Assembly (NCBI RefSeq): GCF_002262885.1 | Contig: NZ_NKYF01000008.1 | Coordinates: 1 to 64,000 of the forward strand | Length of the DNA stretch: 64,000 nucleotides | DNA from: Pseudonocardia sp. MH-G8 | GTDB lineage: Bacteria; Actinomycetota; Actinomycetes; Mycobacteriales; Pseudonocardiaceae | Direction: 5' to 3' | Shown: one piece after another, positions 40,791 through 48,560 of the stretch | Layout: each line of letters starts with the position of its first letter | Numbering within the stretch: the stretch's first letter is position 1 | Translations under genes and position numbers: made by a program | Notes under the pieces: generated by a model | Databases searched by the model: none | The model's input: only the letters and a program-made list of their open reading frames with translations | Told to the model about the DNA's origin: nothing

Positions 40791-42325
40791 CACCTACGCC
40801 CAACCCGGGTCGGGTCGCCTTCGTGGGCAGCGGCCCCGGCGACCCCGGGCTGTTGACCGTTCGCGCGCGGGAGGCCCTCGCGGGCGCGCCCCTCGTCGTC
40901 ACCGACGCGGACGTTCCGGAGTCGGTGCTGGCGCTGGTCGCCGACGGCGCCGAGGTACGGCCCGCCGTCGGCCAACCCTCCGACGTCGCGAAGGACCTCG
41001 TCACCGAGGCGCGTACCGGGCGCAGTGTCGCCCGGCTCGTCAGCGGTGACCCGCTGACCCTCGACTCCGTCGTGCAGGAGGCCATCGCGGTCGCCGCCGC
41101 CGACGTACCCTTCGACGTCCTGCCGGGTATCCCGGCGGGCACGGCGGTGCCGGCCTACGCCGGGGTGCCGCTGGGCTCGGCGCACATCGAGGCCGACGTC
41201 CGCTCCGGCGTGGACTGGCCACGTCTGGCCGCGGCGCCGGGCACGATCGTGTTGCACGCCACCGCGTCGCACCTGTCCGAGGTGGCGTCGTCGCTCACCG
41301 AGCACGGTGTGGCCGCGCAGACCCCGGTGGCCGTCACCTCGGGGGGTACCTACACCACCCAGAAGACGGTGCAGGGCACCCTCGCCACGATGGCGTCCGC
41401 GGGCGCCGAGATGGAGGGCCCGCTCGTCGTCACGGTGGGCGCCGAGGTCGGGCTGCGCGCCGAGCTGTCGTGGTGGGAGTCCCGCGCGCTCTACGGGTGG
41501 CGGGTGCTCGTGCCGCGCACCAAGGACCAGGCCGGCGCGATGAGCGACCGCCTCGGCGTGCACGGGGCCTCCGCCGAGGAGGTGCCCACCATCGCCGTGG
41601 AGCCCCCGCGCTCGCCCACGCAGATGGAGCGCGCCGTCAAGGGGCTCGTCGACGGCCGCTACCAGTGGGTGGTGTTCACCTCCACCAACGCGGTGCGCGC
41701 GGTGTGGGAGAAGTTCGCGGAGTTCGGGCTCGACGCCCGCGCGTTCTCCGGCGTCAAGATCGCGTGCGTCGGGGCGGCCACGGCCGAGAAGGTGCGCAGC
41801 TTCGGCATCAACCCCGAGCTCGTGCCGTCGGTCGACGAGGCGCAGGAGTCCTCGTCCGAGGGCCTGCTCGGCATCTTCCCGCCCTACGACGACGTGCTCG
41901 ACCCGGTGGACCGCGTGCTGCTCCCGCGGGCCGACATCGCCACCGAGACCCTCGCGGCCGGCCTGCGCGACCGGGGCTGGGAGATCGACGACGTCACCGC
42001 GTACCGCACGGTGCGCGCGGCGCCGCCGCCCGCCCCGATCCGCGAGGCGATCAAGACCGGCGGGTTCGACGCGGTGTGCTTCACCTCGTCGTCCACGGTG
42101 CGCAACCTCGTGGGCATCGCCGGAAAGCCGCACGCCCGCACGATCGTGGCGTGCATCGGCCCGCAGACGGCCGAGACCGCCCGGGAGTTCGGCCTGCGCG
42201 TCGACGTCCAGCCCACGGAGGCGAGGGTCCCCGCGCTGGTGGACGCCCTGGCGGCACACGCGGCGAAGCTCCGCGCGGAGGGCGCCCTGCCCCCGCCGCG
42301 CAAGGTGAAGGCCCGCCGCCGCTGA
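40787..42325 (+). CDS. hemD: Fused uroporphyrinogen-III methyltransferase / synthase
   Basis: 512 aa with two parts. Residues 1-245 form a tetrapyrrole methylase domain (VAFVGSGPGDPGLLTVRA at the start, RLVSGDPLTLDS, and GIPAGTAVPAYAGVPLG), like CobA/CysG. Residues 250-512 form uroporphyrinogen-III synthase (VLVPRTKDQAGAMSDRL, VVFTSTNAVRAVWEKF, RADIATETLAAGL, VCFTSSSTVRNLVG). The fusion is standard for Actinobacteria and annotated hemD or cobA/hemD. The synthase makes uroporphyrinogen III for heme; the methylase would branch to siroheme and cobalamin. The loss of several usual methylase residues (PESVLALV in place of the typical YDRLV block) makes that activity less certain. Confidence 0.95.
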   Translation: MTPTPNPGRVAFVGSGPGDPGLLTVRAREALAGAPLVVTDADVPESVLALVADGAEVRPAVGQPSDVAKDLVTEARTGRSVARLVSGDPLTLDSVVQEAIAVAAADVPFDVLPGIPAGTAVPAYAGVPLGSAHIEADVRSGVDWPRLAAAPGTIVLHATASHLSEVASSLTEHGVAAQTPVAVTSGGTYTTQKTVQGTLATMASAGAEMEGPLVVTVGAEVGLRAELSWWESRALYGWRVLVPRTKDQAGAMSDRLGVHGASAEEVPTIAVEPPRSPTQMERAVKGLVDGRYQWVVFTSTNAVRAVWEKFAEFGLDARAFSGVKIACVGAATAEKVRSFGINPELVPSVDEAQESSSEGLLGIFPPYDDVLDPVDRVLLPRADIATETLAAGLRDRGWEIDDVTAYRTVRAAPPPAPIREAIKTGGFDAVCFTSSSTVRNLVGIAGKPHARTIVACIGPQTAETAREFGLRVDVQPTEARVPALVDALAAHAAKLRAEGALPPPRKVKARRR

Positions 42326-42345
42326 CAAGCGCGCACTGACAGCGC

Positions 42346-42406
42346 ACACCTTGGAGCCTTACTGCTGTTTTTCGCGACGACGAGCAGCAGTGAGGCTCCA
42401 AGGTGT
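42346..42406. terminator. 22-bp near-perfect hairpin between hemD and hemB
   Basis: Arms 42346-42367 (ACACCTTGGAGCC...) and 42385-42406 pair over 22 bp with a single T-G wobble; the loop is 17 nt and begins with five T. It starts 20 nt after the hemD stop and can be read on either strand. It is probably a bidirectional terminator or a mobile palindrome. Confidence 0.75.
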
Positions 42407-42424
42407 TGTTCAGGTGGCCGGTCG

Positions 42425-42430
42425 TAGGCT
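42425..42430 (+). promoter_or_regulatory. -10 box for leaderless hemB
   Basis: TAGGCT, 6 nt before ATG 42437. It lies 18 nt past the hairpin, so hemB likely has its own transcript. Confidence 0.55.
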
Positions 42431-42436
42431 GGGCAC

Positions 42437-43417
42437 ATGGCGTTTCCCACCCACCGGCCTCGGCGGTTGCGTAGCACCCCGGCCCTGCGGCGGCTCGTTG
42501 CCGAAACCGACCTGCGGCCTCGGCACCTGGTACTGCCGATGTTCGTCAAGGAGGGCGCCGCGGAGCCGGTGCCGATCGCCTCGATGCCGGGCGTGGTCCA
42601 GCACACCCGTGACTCGCTGCGCAAGGCCGCGGTCGAGGCGGTGCAGGCCGGGGTCGGCGGGCTGATGCTGTTCGGGGTGCCCACCCGCTACGACGCCACG
42701 GGCTCGGCCGCCTGCGACCCGGACGGCGTGCTCAACGTGGCGCTGCGGGACGTGCGTGCCGAGGTCGGGGACGCCACCGTGATCATGGCCGACACCTGCC
42801 TCGACGAGTTCACCGACCACGGTCACTGCGGGGTGCTCGATGCCGAGGGCCGGGTCGACAACGACGCCACGCTGGCCGTCTACGCGGACATGGCGGTGGC
42901 GCAGGCCGAGGCGGGGGCGCACCTGCTGGGCCCCAGCGGGATGATGGACGGGCAGGTGGGCGTGATCCGCGAGGCGCTCGACGCCGCCGGTCACGTCGAC
43001 ACCGGCATCCTCGCCTACACGGCGAAGTACACCTCGGCGTTCTACGGGCCGTTCCGCCAGGCCGTGGAGTCGCAGCTGACCGGGGACCGCAAGACCTACC
43101 AGCAGGACGGCGCCAACGTGCGCGAGTCGCTGCGCGAGTTGGCGCTGGATCTCGAGGAGGGCGCCGACGCGGTGATGGTCAAGCCCGCGATGGCCTACCT
43201 CGACGTGCTGCGCGCGGTCGCCGAGGTCGCGGACGTCCCGGTGGCCGCCTACCAGGTGTCGGGTGAGTACGCGATGATCGAGGCCGCTGCCGCGAACGGG
43301 TGGATCGAGCGGGACCGCACCGTCCTGGAGACGCTCACCGCCATCCGCCGGGCCGGCGCCGACATCGTGCTGACCTACTGGGCCACCGAGGTGGCCACCC
43401 GGCTCGCCACGGAGTGA
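42437..43417 (+). CDS. hemB: Delta-aminolevulinic acid dehydratase (porphobilinogen synthase)
   Basis: 326 aa TIM barrel that condenses two 5-aminolevulinates to porphobilinogen. The Schiff-base lysines are in LAYTAKYTSAFYGPF (about residue 197) and VMVKPAMAYLDVL (about 251). The metal-site region is MADTCLDEFTDHGHCGVLD with the two Cys (DTC and HCG), thus zinc-type. It has the complete family length. Read from its own promoter after the hairpin. Confidence 0.97.
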   Translation: MAFPTHRPRRLRSTPALRRLVAETDLRPRHLVLPMFVKEGAAEPVPIASMPGVVQHTRDSLRKAAVEAVQAGVGGLMLFGVPTRYDATGSAACDPDGVLNVALRDVRAEVGDATVIMADTCLDEFTDHGHCGVLDAEGRVDNDATLAVYADMAVAQAEAGAHLLGPSGMMDGQVGVIREALDAAGHVDTGILAYTAKYTSAFYGPFRQAVESQLTGDRKTYQQDGANVRESLRELALDLEEGADAVMVKPAMAYLDVLRAVAEVADVPVAAYQVSGEYAMIEAAAANGWIERDRTVLETLTAIRRAGADIVLTYWATEVATRLATE

Positions 43418-43498
43418 TCGCCTGGTCGTGAACCGCACCCGGGCGCGGGCAGGGCGGGAGGATACGATCGCGCCCACCTTGATCAGCTGGAGGACCGC

Positions 43499-43972
43499 AT
43501 GAGCAACGAGTCCGGGACACCCGGGGAGTACCAGCCCGGGCAGCAGGGGTGGTCCGGCGCCCAGCAGCAGCCGCCCTACCAGGGCGGGTACGGACAGCAG
43601 CCCCCGCCCGGCTGGGGCGGCTACCCGCAGCCGGGACAGCAGCCCGGTGGGTACGGCCAACCACCCACGGGGCCGGTCGGAGGGCCGCAGGGGCAGGCCA
43701 AGAGCCCGCTCGCCGCGCTCTTCGACTTCGACTTCAACACCTTCGCCACCCCGGCAGTGGTGAAGATTCTCTACATCGTCGGGATGGTCCTGCTGGCCCT
43801 GTTCTACATCGCGGGCCTGATCGGGGGGTTCATGCAGGGGGTGGGTCCCGGTCTGGTCGCGCTGATCGCCGGCGGGATCGGCGTGCTGTTCTTCCTGATC
43901 CTCTTCCGGGTCACCCTCGAGTTCTACTACGCGCTCGTCCGGATGTCGGAGGACATCCACCACAAGCGGTGA
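43499..43972 (+). CDS. DUF4282 membrane protein
   Basis: 157 aa. Gln/Gly/Pro-rich cytoplasmic head (about 1-70, GYGQQPPPGWGGYPQPGQ type), then FDFDFNTFATPAVVKILYIVGM, which starts the DUF4282 domain with two membrane helices (about 80-105 and 112-135), and a conserved tail FYYALVRMSEDIHHKR. CTGGAGG precedes ATG 43499. Family function unknown. The same kind of head recurs in the next gene. Confidence 0.85.
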   Translation: MSNESGTPGEYQPGQQGWSGAQQQPPYQGGYGQQPPPGWGGYPQPGQQPGGYGQPPTGPVGGPQGQAKSPLAALFDFDFNTFATPAVVKILYIVGMVLLALFYIAGLIGGFMQGVGPGLVALIAGGIGVLFFLILFRVTLEFYYALVRMSEDIHHKR

Positions 43973-44005
43973 CGCGCCGCGTGGACAGCGAAGGATGTCC
44001 GGATC

Positions 44006-44011
44006 TACGGT
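44006..44011 (+). promoter_or_regulatory. -10 box for leaderless gene 44018
   Basis: TACGGT, 6 nt before GTG 44018. Confidence 0.5.
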
Positions 44012-44017
44012 GACGCC

Positions 44018-44908
44018 GTGAGTACCCCGTCGGACCCGCAGCGCGGGGCCCAGCAGCCGGACGACGGCTCCGGATCCCCCGAGCGCGGGCCGGAGCCACA
44101 GCAGCCGGGCGACGCAGGTGAGCCGGGCTCGTACGGGCAGCAGCAGGCGCCCGGTCAGCCCAGCGGCTACGGCCAGCCGGCGCAGTACAACCCGTACGCC
44201 CAGCCGGGGCAGTACGGCGGGCAGCCCGCCTACGGCCAGCCGGGCGCGTACGGCCAGCCCGGTCAGTACGGCCAACCGGGGCAGTACGGCCAGCCCGCTC
44301 AGTACGGGCAGCAGCCGCCGTACAACCCGTATGCGGGCCAGTACGGCCAGCCGGCCGACTACGGCCAGCCGGCGTACGGGCCCCAGTACGGCGACAAGGG
44401 TCAGAGCCCGTACGGAGGGCCGGCCGGTCTCGACCCCGGTGACGCCGCTCCCGCGAAGCGCCCCGGCATCATGGTCCTCTCGCTGGTACTGCTGATCATC
44501 AGCGCGCTGCCGTTCCTCGCGAGCGGGGCGTTGTTGCTGGCGGTGCCGATCGACCCGAGCGTCTTCCCCCCGGAGCTGAACTTCGAGGAGCAGATGCAGG
44601 AGGTCGGGCTCACGACCGAGACCTTCATCGCCGGCATCCGGGCCGTCGCCGGCCTCATCCTGGGGCTGGCCCTGCTCTACGTGCTGTTCGCCGTGCTGGC
44701 GTTCCTCGGCCGGAACTGGGCGCGCATCATTCTGACGATCATGACTGCCGGGTTCACGCTGATCATGCTGGCGGGCACGCTCACCGGGCTCTCCGGCGAC
44801 ACCGCCAGCCTGTTGCTGATCCTCGTGGTCGTCGCCTGCTCCGTCGGAGGCACGATCATCCTGTACCTGGCGGAGCCGAGCCGCTACATCCGCGGCGCCC
44901 GCGCCTGA
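44018..44908 (+). CDS. Four-TM membrane protein with YGQP repeats
   Basis: 296 aa. Residues 1-150 are disordered with a repeated tetrapeptide YGQP and QYNPY units (AYGQPGQYGQPGQYGQPAQY section). The C-terminal half has four membrane helices (IMVLSLVLLIISALPFLASG, AVAGLILGLALLYVLFAVLAF, ARIILTIMTAGFTLIMLAG, TASLLLILVVVACSVGGTIILYL). The pattern is common in actinobacterial membrane proteins near hem genes; the domain is unnamed. It probably sits in the inner membrane with its head in the cytosol. Confidence 0.8.
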   Translation: MSTPSDPQRGAQQPDDGSGSPERGPEPQQPGDAGEPGSYGQQQAPGQPSGYGQPAQYNPYAQPGQYGGQPAYGQPGAYGQPGQYGQPGQYGQPAQYGQQPPYNPYAGQYGQPADYGQPAYGPQYGDKGQSPYGGPAGLDPGDAAPAKRPGIMVLSLVLLIISALPFLASGALLLAVPIDPSVFPPELNFEEQMQEVGLTTETFIAGIRAVAGLILGLALLYVLFAVLAFLGRNWARIILTIMTAGFTLIMLAGTLTGLSGDTASLLLILVVVACSVGGTIILYLAEPSRYIRGARA

Positions 44909-44952
44909 TCCCGCTCCGCGGGTCCCCGACCCAGGATGTGAGACTGGCGGGC

Positions 44953-46305
44953 GTGGGTAGCTCGCCGATCCCCTCTGGCCTCGACACCGCCGATCGCACC
45001 GACGCCTCCCGGCGCCTGTTCGAGCGGGCGTCCGCTGCGATCCCGGGCGGGGTGAACTCACCGGTCCGGGCGTTCACCTCGGTGGGGGGCACCCCGCGGT
45101 TCCTCGTCTCGGCCACCGGTCCCTGGCTCACCGATGCCGACGACCGCACTTACGTCGACCTGGTCAGCTCGTGGGGACCCATGATCCTCGGGCACGCGCA
45201 CCCCGCGGTGGTCGACGCCGTGCGTGCCGCCGCCGTCCACGGCCTGTCGTTCGGAGCGCCGACGCCCGCCGAGGTCGACCTGGCCGAGGAGATCATCGGG
45301 CGGGTCGCGCCCGTCGAGCAGGTCCGGTTGGTGAACTCCGGCACCGAGGCCACGATGAGCGCCATCCGGCTCGCACGCGGCATCACCGGCCGGCGCGTGA
45401 TCGTCAAGTTCGCCGGCTGCTACCACGGCCACGTCGACGCGCTGCTCGCGCAGGCGGGCTCCGGTGTGGCCACGCTGGGCCTGCCCACCAGCCCCGGTGT
45501 CACGGGCGCGCAGGCCGCCGACACGGTCGTCCTGCCCTACAACGACCTCGACGCCGTGCGCGCGGTCTTCGCCGAGCGCGGCGACGAGATCGCTTGCGTC
45601 ATCACCGAGGCCGCAGCCGGCAACATGGGCGCGATCGCACCGCGTCCCGGCTTCAACGCGGGCCTGCGCGAGATCTGCCACGCGGCCGGTGCGCTGCTCG
45701 TGGTGGACGAGGTGATGACCGGGTTCCGGGTCTCCCCGGCCGGCTGGTTCGGCCTCGACGGGGTGGCCGGGGACCTCTACACGTTCGGCAAGGTCATGTC
45801 CGGTGGTCTGCCCGCCGCGGCGTTCGGCGGGTCGGCAGCGCACATGGCCCACCTCGCACCGGCCGGGCCCGTCTACCAGGCCGGCACGCTCTCCGGGAAC
45901 CCCGTCGCCGTCGCCGCCGGGTTGGCGACGCTGCGCCACGCCGACGCCGCCGTCTACGCCGCGCTGGACGCCAACGCCGCCCGGCTGGGCGGGCTCATCG
46001 GCGACGCGCTGCGCGCCGCGGGCGTGCCACACCGCGTCCAGCTCGCGGGCAACCTGCTCTCGGTGTTCTTCACCGAGGACGAGGTGCACGACTACGCAGG
46101 CGCGCAGGCCGCAGCCACCTGGCGGTTCCCGGCCTTCTTCCACGCGCTGCTGGACCGGGGCGTCTACGCGCCGCCGAGCGCGTTCGAGGCCTGGTTCGTC
46201 TCGGCCGCCCTGAACGACGACGCCTGGCAGGCCATCGCCGACGCGCTCCCGGCCGCCGCGCAGGCCGCGGCGACGGCGACGCCTCCGGCGGAGGCGTCGC
46301 AATGA
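44953..46305 (+). CDS. hemL: Glutamate-1-semialdehyde 2,1-aminomutase
   Basis: 450 aa, PLP enzyme making 5-aminolevulinate. FERASAAIPGGVNSPVRAF starts the fold, LVNSGTEATMSAIRLARG and GCYHGHVDALL bind PLP phosphate, and VDEVMTGFRV supplies the PLP-binding Asp. The catalytic Lys is in TFGKVMSGGLP (about residue 277). GTG 44953 is favoured by GAGACT 7 nt upstream and by the family start; GTG 44938 is in frame. It ends in ATGA overlap with the phosphatase gene. Confidence 0.95.
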   Translation: MGSSPIPSGLDTADRTDASRRLFERASAAIPGGVNSPVRAFTSVGGTPRFLVSATGPWLTDADDRTYVDLVSSWGPMILGHAHPAVVDAVRAAAVHGLSFGAPTPAEVDLAEEIIGRVAPVEQVRLVNSGTEATMSAIRLARGITGRRVIVKFAGCYHGHVDALLAQAGSGVATLGLPTSPGVTGAQAADTVVLPYNDLDAVRAVFAERGDEIACVITEAAAGNMGAIAPRPGFNAGLREICHAAGALLVVDEVMTGFRVSPAGWFGLDGVAGDLYTFGKVMSGGLPAAAFGGSAAHMAHLAPAGPVYQAGTLSGNPVAVAAGLATLRHADAAVYAALDANAARLGGLIGDALRAAGVPHRVQLAGNLLSVFFTEDEVHDYAGAQAAATWRFPAFFHALLDRGVYAPPSAFEAWFVSAALNDDAWQAIADALPAAAQAAATATPPAEASQ

Positions 46306-46949
46306 GCGATCCGATGCCCCCCGCGCGCACCGTGGTGCACCTGCTGCGCCACGGTGAGGTGCACAACCCCACCGGCATCCTCTACGGCCGGCTGCCCGGA
46401 TTCCACCTGTCGGAGAACGGCCGCAACCAGGCCGAGATCGTGGCGAAGGCGCTCGCCGAGGTGGACGTCACGGCCGTGCTCGCCTCGCCGCTGCAGCGCG
46501 CTCAGGAGACGGCTGCGCCGCTCGCCGCCGCGCACGGCGTCGAGGTGCGCACGGACGACGGCCTGCTCGAAGCGGAGAACAGCTTCGAGGGCAAGACCGT
46601 CTCCGTCGGCGGCGGGGCGCTGCGCAGCCCGCGGTACTGGCCACTGCTGCGCGACCCGTTCACCCCCTCGTGGGGCGAGCCCTACCTGCGGATCGCGCAT
46701 CGGATGCTCGCCGCCGTACACCGCGCGCGGGACCTGGCCGAGGGTCACGAGGCGGTGTGCGTGTCGCACCAGCTGCCGATCTGGACGCTGCGTCGCTTCG
46801 TCACCGGGCAACGGCTGTGGCACGACCCGCGGCGCCGGCAGTGCGCGTTGGCGTCGGTGACGTCGCTGGTGTTCAGCGGCACCGAGCTCACGCAGCTGCG
46901 CTACACCGAACCGGCCGGCGCCAGCGACCCCGGCCAGACGGGCGCATGA
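46302..46949 (+). CDS. Histidine phosphatase family protein (Rv0525-like)
   Basis: 215 aa. The catalytic histidine motif VVHLLRHGEVHNPTGILYGR is at residues 11-30, LASPLQRAQETAAPLA provides the Arg, and the second His is in AVCVSHQLPIWTL (about 152-164). The GILYGRLPGFHLSENG segment and the position between hemL and the thioredoxin gene match Rv0525. Substrate unknown; a role in heme or cytochrome assembly is only suggested by the overlaps at both ends (ATGA). Confidence 0.9.
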   Translation: MSDPMPPARTVVHLLRHGEVHNPTGILYGRLPGFHLSENGRNQAEIVAKALAEVDVTAVLASPLQRAQETAAPLAAAHGVEVRTDDGLLEAENSFEGKTVSVGGGALRSPRYWPLLRDPFTPSWGEPYLRIAHRMLAAVHRARDLAEGHEAVCVSHQLPIWTLRRFVTGQRLWHDPRRRQCALASVTSLVFSGTELTQLRYTEPAGASDPGQTGA

Positions 46950-47530
46950 ACCGGCTGCGGGCCGCGGCCCTCGCCCTCGTCGCGCTGCTCCTCGCGGGCT
47001 GCTCGGGCACGCAGGAAGCAGTGGCCACCGGCGGGGATTTCCAGTTCGTCGCTCCCGGCGGCCAGACCGAGATCTTCTACGACCCCCCGGAGAGCCGGGG
47101 CACGGTCGACGGCATCACCGGCGAGAGCCTGCTGCACGAGGGCACCACGATCGGGCTGGCGGACCACGCCGGGAAGGTCGTGGTGTTCAACATCTGGGGT
47201 TCGTGGTGCGGCCCGTGCCGCGAGGAGATGCCCGACCTGCAGTTCATCGGCGAGGAGACCGGCGCGGTGGTCCTCGGGGTCGACGTGCGGGACGCCCGGC
47301 AGGACGCGGTCGACTTCGTCCGCAACCGCGGCATCACCTTCGACTCGATCTTCGACCCGCCTGCCCGCGCGCTGGCCGGCCTGTCGGGCTACCCGCGCAA
47401 CGTCGTCCCGTCGACGATCGTGTTCGACAAGCAGCAGCGGGTGGCGGCGGTCTACTTGAAGAAGATCCGGGTGGCCGAGCTGATCCCGGTGGTGCAGCGC
47501 CTGCAGGCCGAGCCACCCGCCACCGTCTGA
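46946..47530 (+). CDS. TlpA/ResA-like thiol-disulfide oxidoreductase lipoprotein
   Basis: 194 aa. A lipoprotein signal (MNRLRAAALALVALLLAGC) is followed by a thioredoxin fold with VVVFNIWGSWCGPCREEMPDL (WCGPC redox pair at about residues 88-92) and cis-Pro in NVVPSTIVFD. It reduces apocytochrome c or its chaperone outside the membrane; the partner is CcdA, whose gene comes 250 nt downstream. Matches Rv0526. Starts with ATGA overlap to the phosphatase gene. Confidence 0.92.
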   Translation: MNRLRAAALALVALLLAGCSGTQEAVATGGDFQFVAPGGQTEIFYDPPESRGTVDGITGESLLHEGTTIGLADHAGKVVVFNIWGSWCGPCREEMPDLQFIGEETGAVVLGVDVRDARQDAVDFVRNRGITFDSIFDPPARALAGLSGYPRNVVPSTIVFDKQQRVAAVYLKKIRVAELIPVVQRLQAEPPATV

Positions 47531-47534
47531 CCCA

Positions 47535-47696
47535 GCGACACGGCTGCACCTACACCTACACCCCGACTCGCCCACGGCCACACCCCGACTCGCGGAGTTC
47601 CCGCGAGTCGCGCCCTCACCCCCGCGAGTCGCGCCCACACCCCGCGAGTCGCGCGCTCACCCCCGCGAGTCGGGCGCCAGATGTACGTGTGTCGCG
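47535..47696. repeat. Cluster of CGCGA/TCGCG-ended elements
   Basis: An inverted copy (47535-47571), three half-units of type CCGCGAGTCGCGCNCNCACC with about 20-nt period (about 47600-47660), and a full direct copy (47665-47696). The inverted-then-direct order could fold into one large hairpin between the tlpA and ccdA genes. Confidence 0.75.
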
Positions 47697-47722
47697 AGGT
47701 CATCGCGGTGGCGGGCGATCGA

Positions 47723-47735
47723 CTACACGTTGTAG
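47723..47735. promoter_or_regulatory. CTACA-N3-TGTAG palindrome before ccdA
   Basis: A 13-nt inverted repeat (CTACACGTTGTAG) 33 nt upstream of the ccdA -10 box (TACTCT, 47768-47773). It could be an operator for an unknown repressor or activator. Confidence 0.4.
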
Positions 47736-47781
47736 AACCCGGTGCGAGGGCCTGATAGCACGCGGCCTACTCTCATGAGCG

Positions 47782-48558
47782 ATGGACCCCTCGACCGCGC
47801 TCGCCGTCTCCGGCCCGCTGCTGGTCGCGGCCGCCGTGGCCGTGCTGGCGGGCGCCGTGAGCTTCGCGTCGCCGTGCGTGGTCCCGCTCGTGCCCGGCTA
47901 CCTCGCCTACCTGGCGGGTCTCGTCGGTGCCGACGCCCCGCCCGCCACGCTCGCGCAGGCAGGGGAGCGGCGCACGGGGAAGTGGCGGGTGGCCGGGGCG
48001 GCCGTCCTGTTCGTGGCCGGTTTCACCGTGGTCTTCGGCGCGATCCTCACCGGCGTCGTCTGGCTGTCCGACGTGCTCGTCACCAACGAGGCCGTGCTGC
48101 AGCGGGCAGGCGGCGTCGTCATGATCGTGATGGGGCTGGCGTTCGTCGGGCTGGTCCCGCTGTTGCAACGCGAGCGGCGCGTGCACTGGGTGCCGCGCGC
48201 CGGCGTCTGGGGCGCGCCGCTGCTGGGTGCGGTGTTCGGCCTGGGGTGGGTGCCGTGCATCGGCCCGACGCTCGCGGGCGTCGTGGCGGTGGCCGCGGGC
48301 ACCGGTGGCGGCTCGCTGCGCGGCGTCGTGCTCACGCTGGCCTACTGCGCCGGGCTCGGGCTGCCGTTCGTGCTGATCGCGCTGGGCGCCGCGCGCGCCG
48401 TCCGTGCGCTGGGATGGCTGCGCCGTCACACCCGCACGATCCAGATCATCGGCGGGGTGCTCATGGTGGCCGTCGGGGTCCTGCTCCTCACCGGGGCATG
48501 GGGTGCCCTGCTCGCCCGGATGCAGGTGTCCGTCGCCGGCTTCGTCCCGGTGCTGTAG
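47782..48558 (+). CDS. ccdA: Cytochrome c biogenesis protein CcdA
   Basis: 258 aa with six TM helices. The N-terminal helix carries FASPCVVPLVPGYLAYL, with a Cys in the SPCV..P motif; the second Cys is in GLGWVPCIGPTLAGV (helix 4). CcdA carries electrons from cytosolic thioredoxin across the membrane to the TlpA-like lipoprotein and so keeps apocytochrome c reduced. A TACTCT box lies 8 nt before ATG. The resB gene starts directly after the stop (2 nt gap). Confidence 0.92.
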   Translation: MDPSTALAVSGPLLVAAAVAVLAGAVSFASPCVVPLVPGYLAYLAGLVGADAPPATLAQAGERRTGKWRVAGAAVLFVAGFTVVFGAILTGVVWLSDVLVTNEAVLQRAGGVVMIVMGLAFVGLVPLLQRERRVHWVPRAGVWGAPLLGAVFGLGWVPCIGPTLAGVVAVAAGTGGGSLRGVVLTLAYCAGLGLPFVLIALGAARAVRALGWLRRHTRTIQIIGGVLMVAVGVLLLTGAWGALLARMQVSVAGFVPVL

Positions 48559-48560
48559 CG

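Noticed and set aside
40787..42325. Frameshift or misassembled fusion of hemD with a methyltransferase
   Set aside because: The fusion is the usual architecture in Actinobacteria, and both parts are continuous in one frame.
44938..44952. hemL start at GTG 44938
   Set aside because: GTG 44953 has the -10-like box at 7 nt and leaves a normal family N-terminus; 44938 cannot be fully excluded.
42410..45061. A very long open frame on the minus strand across hemB and the two membrane-protein genes
   Set aside because: It is antisense to genes with clear families; its translation is Arg/Gly/His-rich low complexity, as expected from the complement of high-GC codons.
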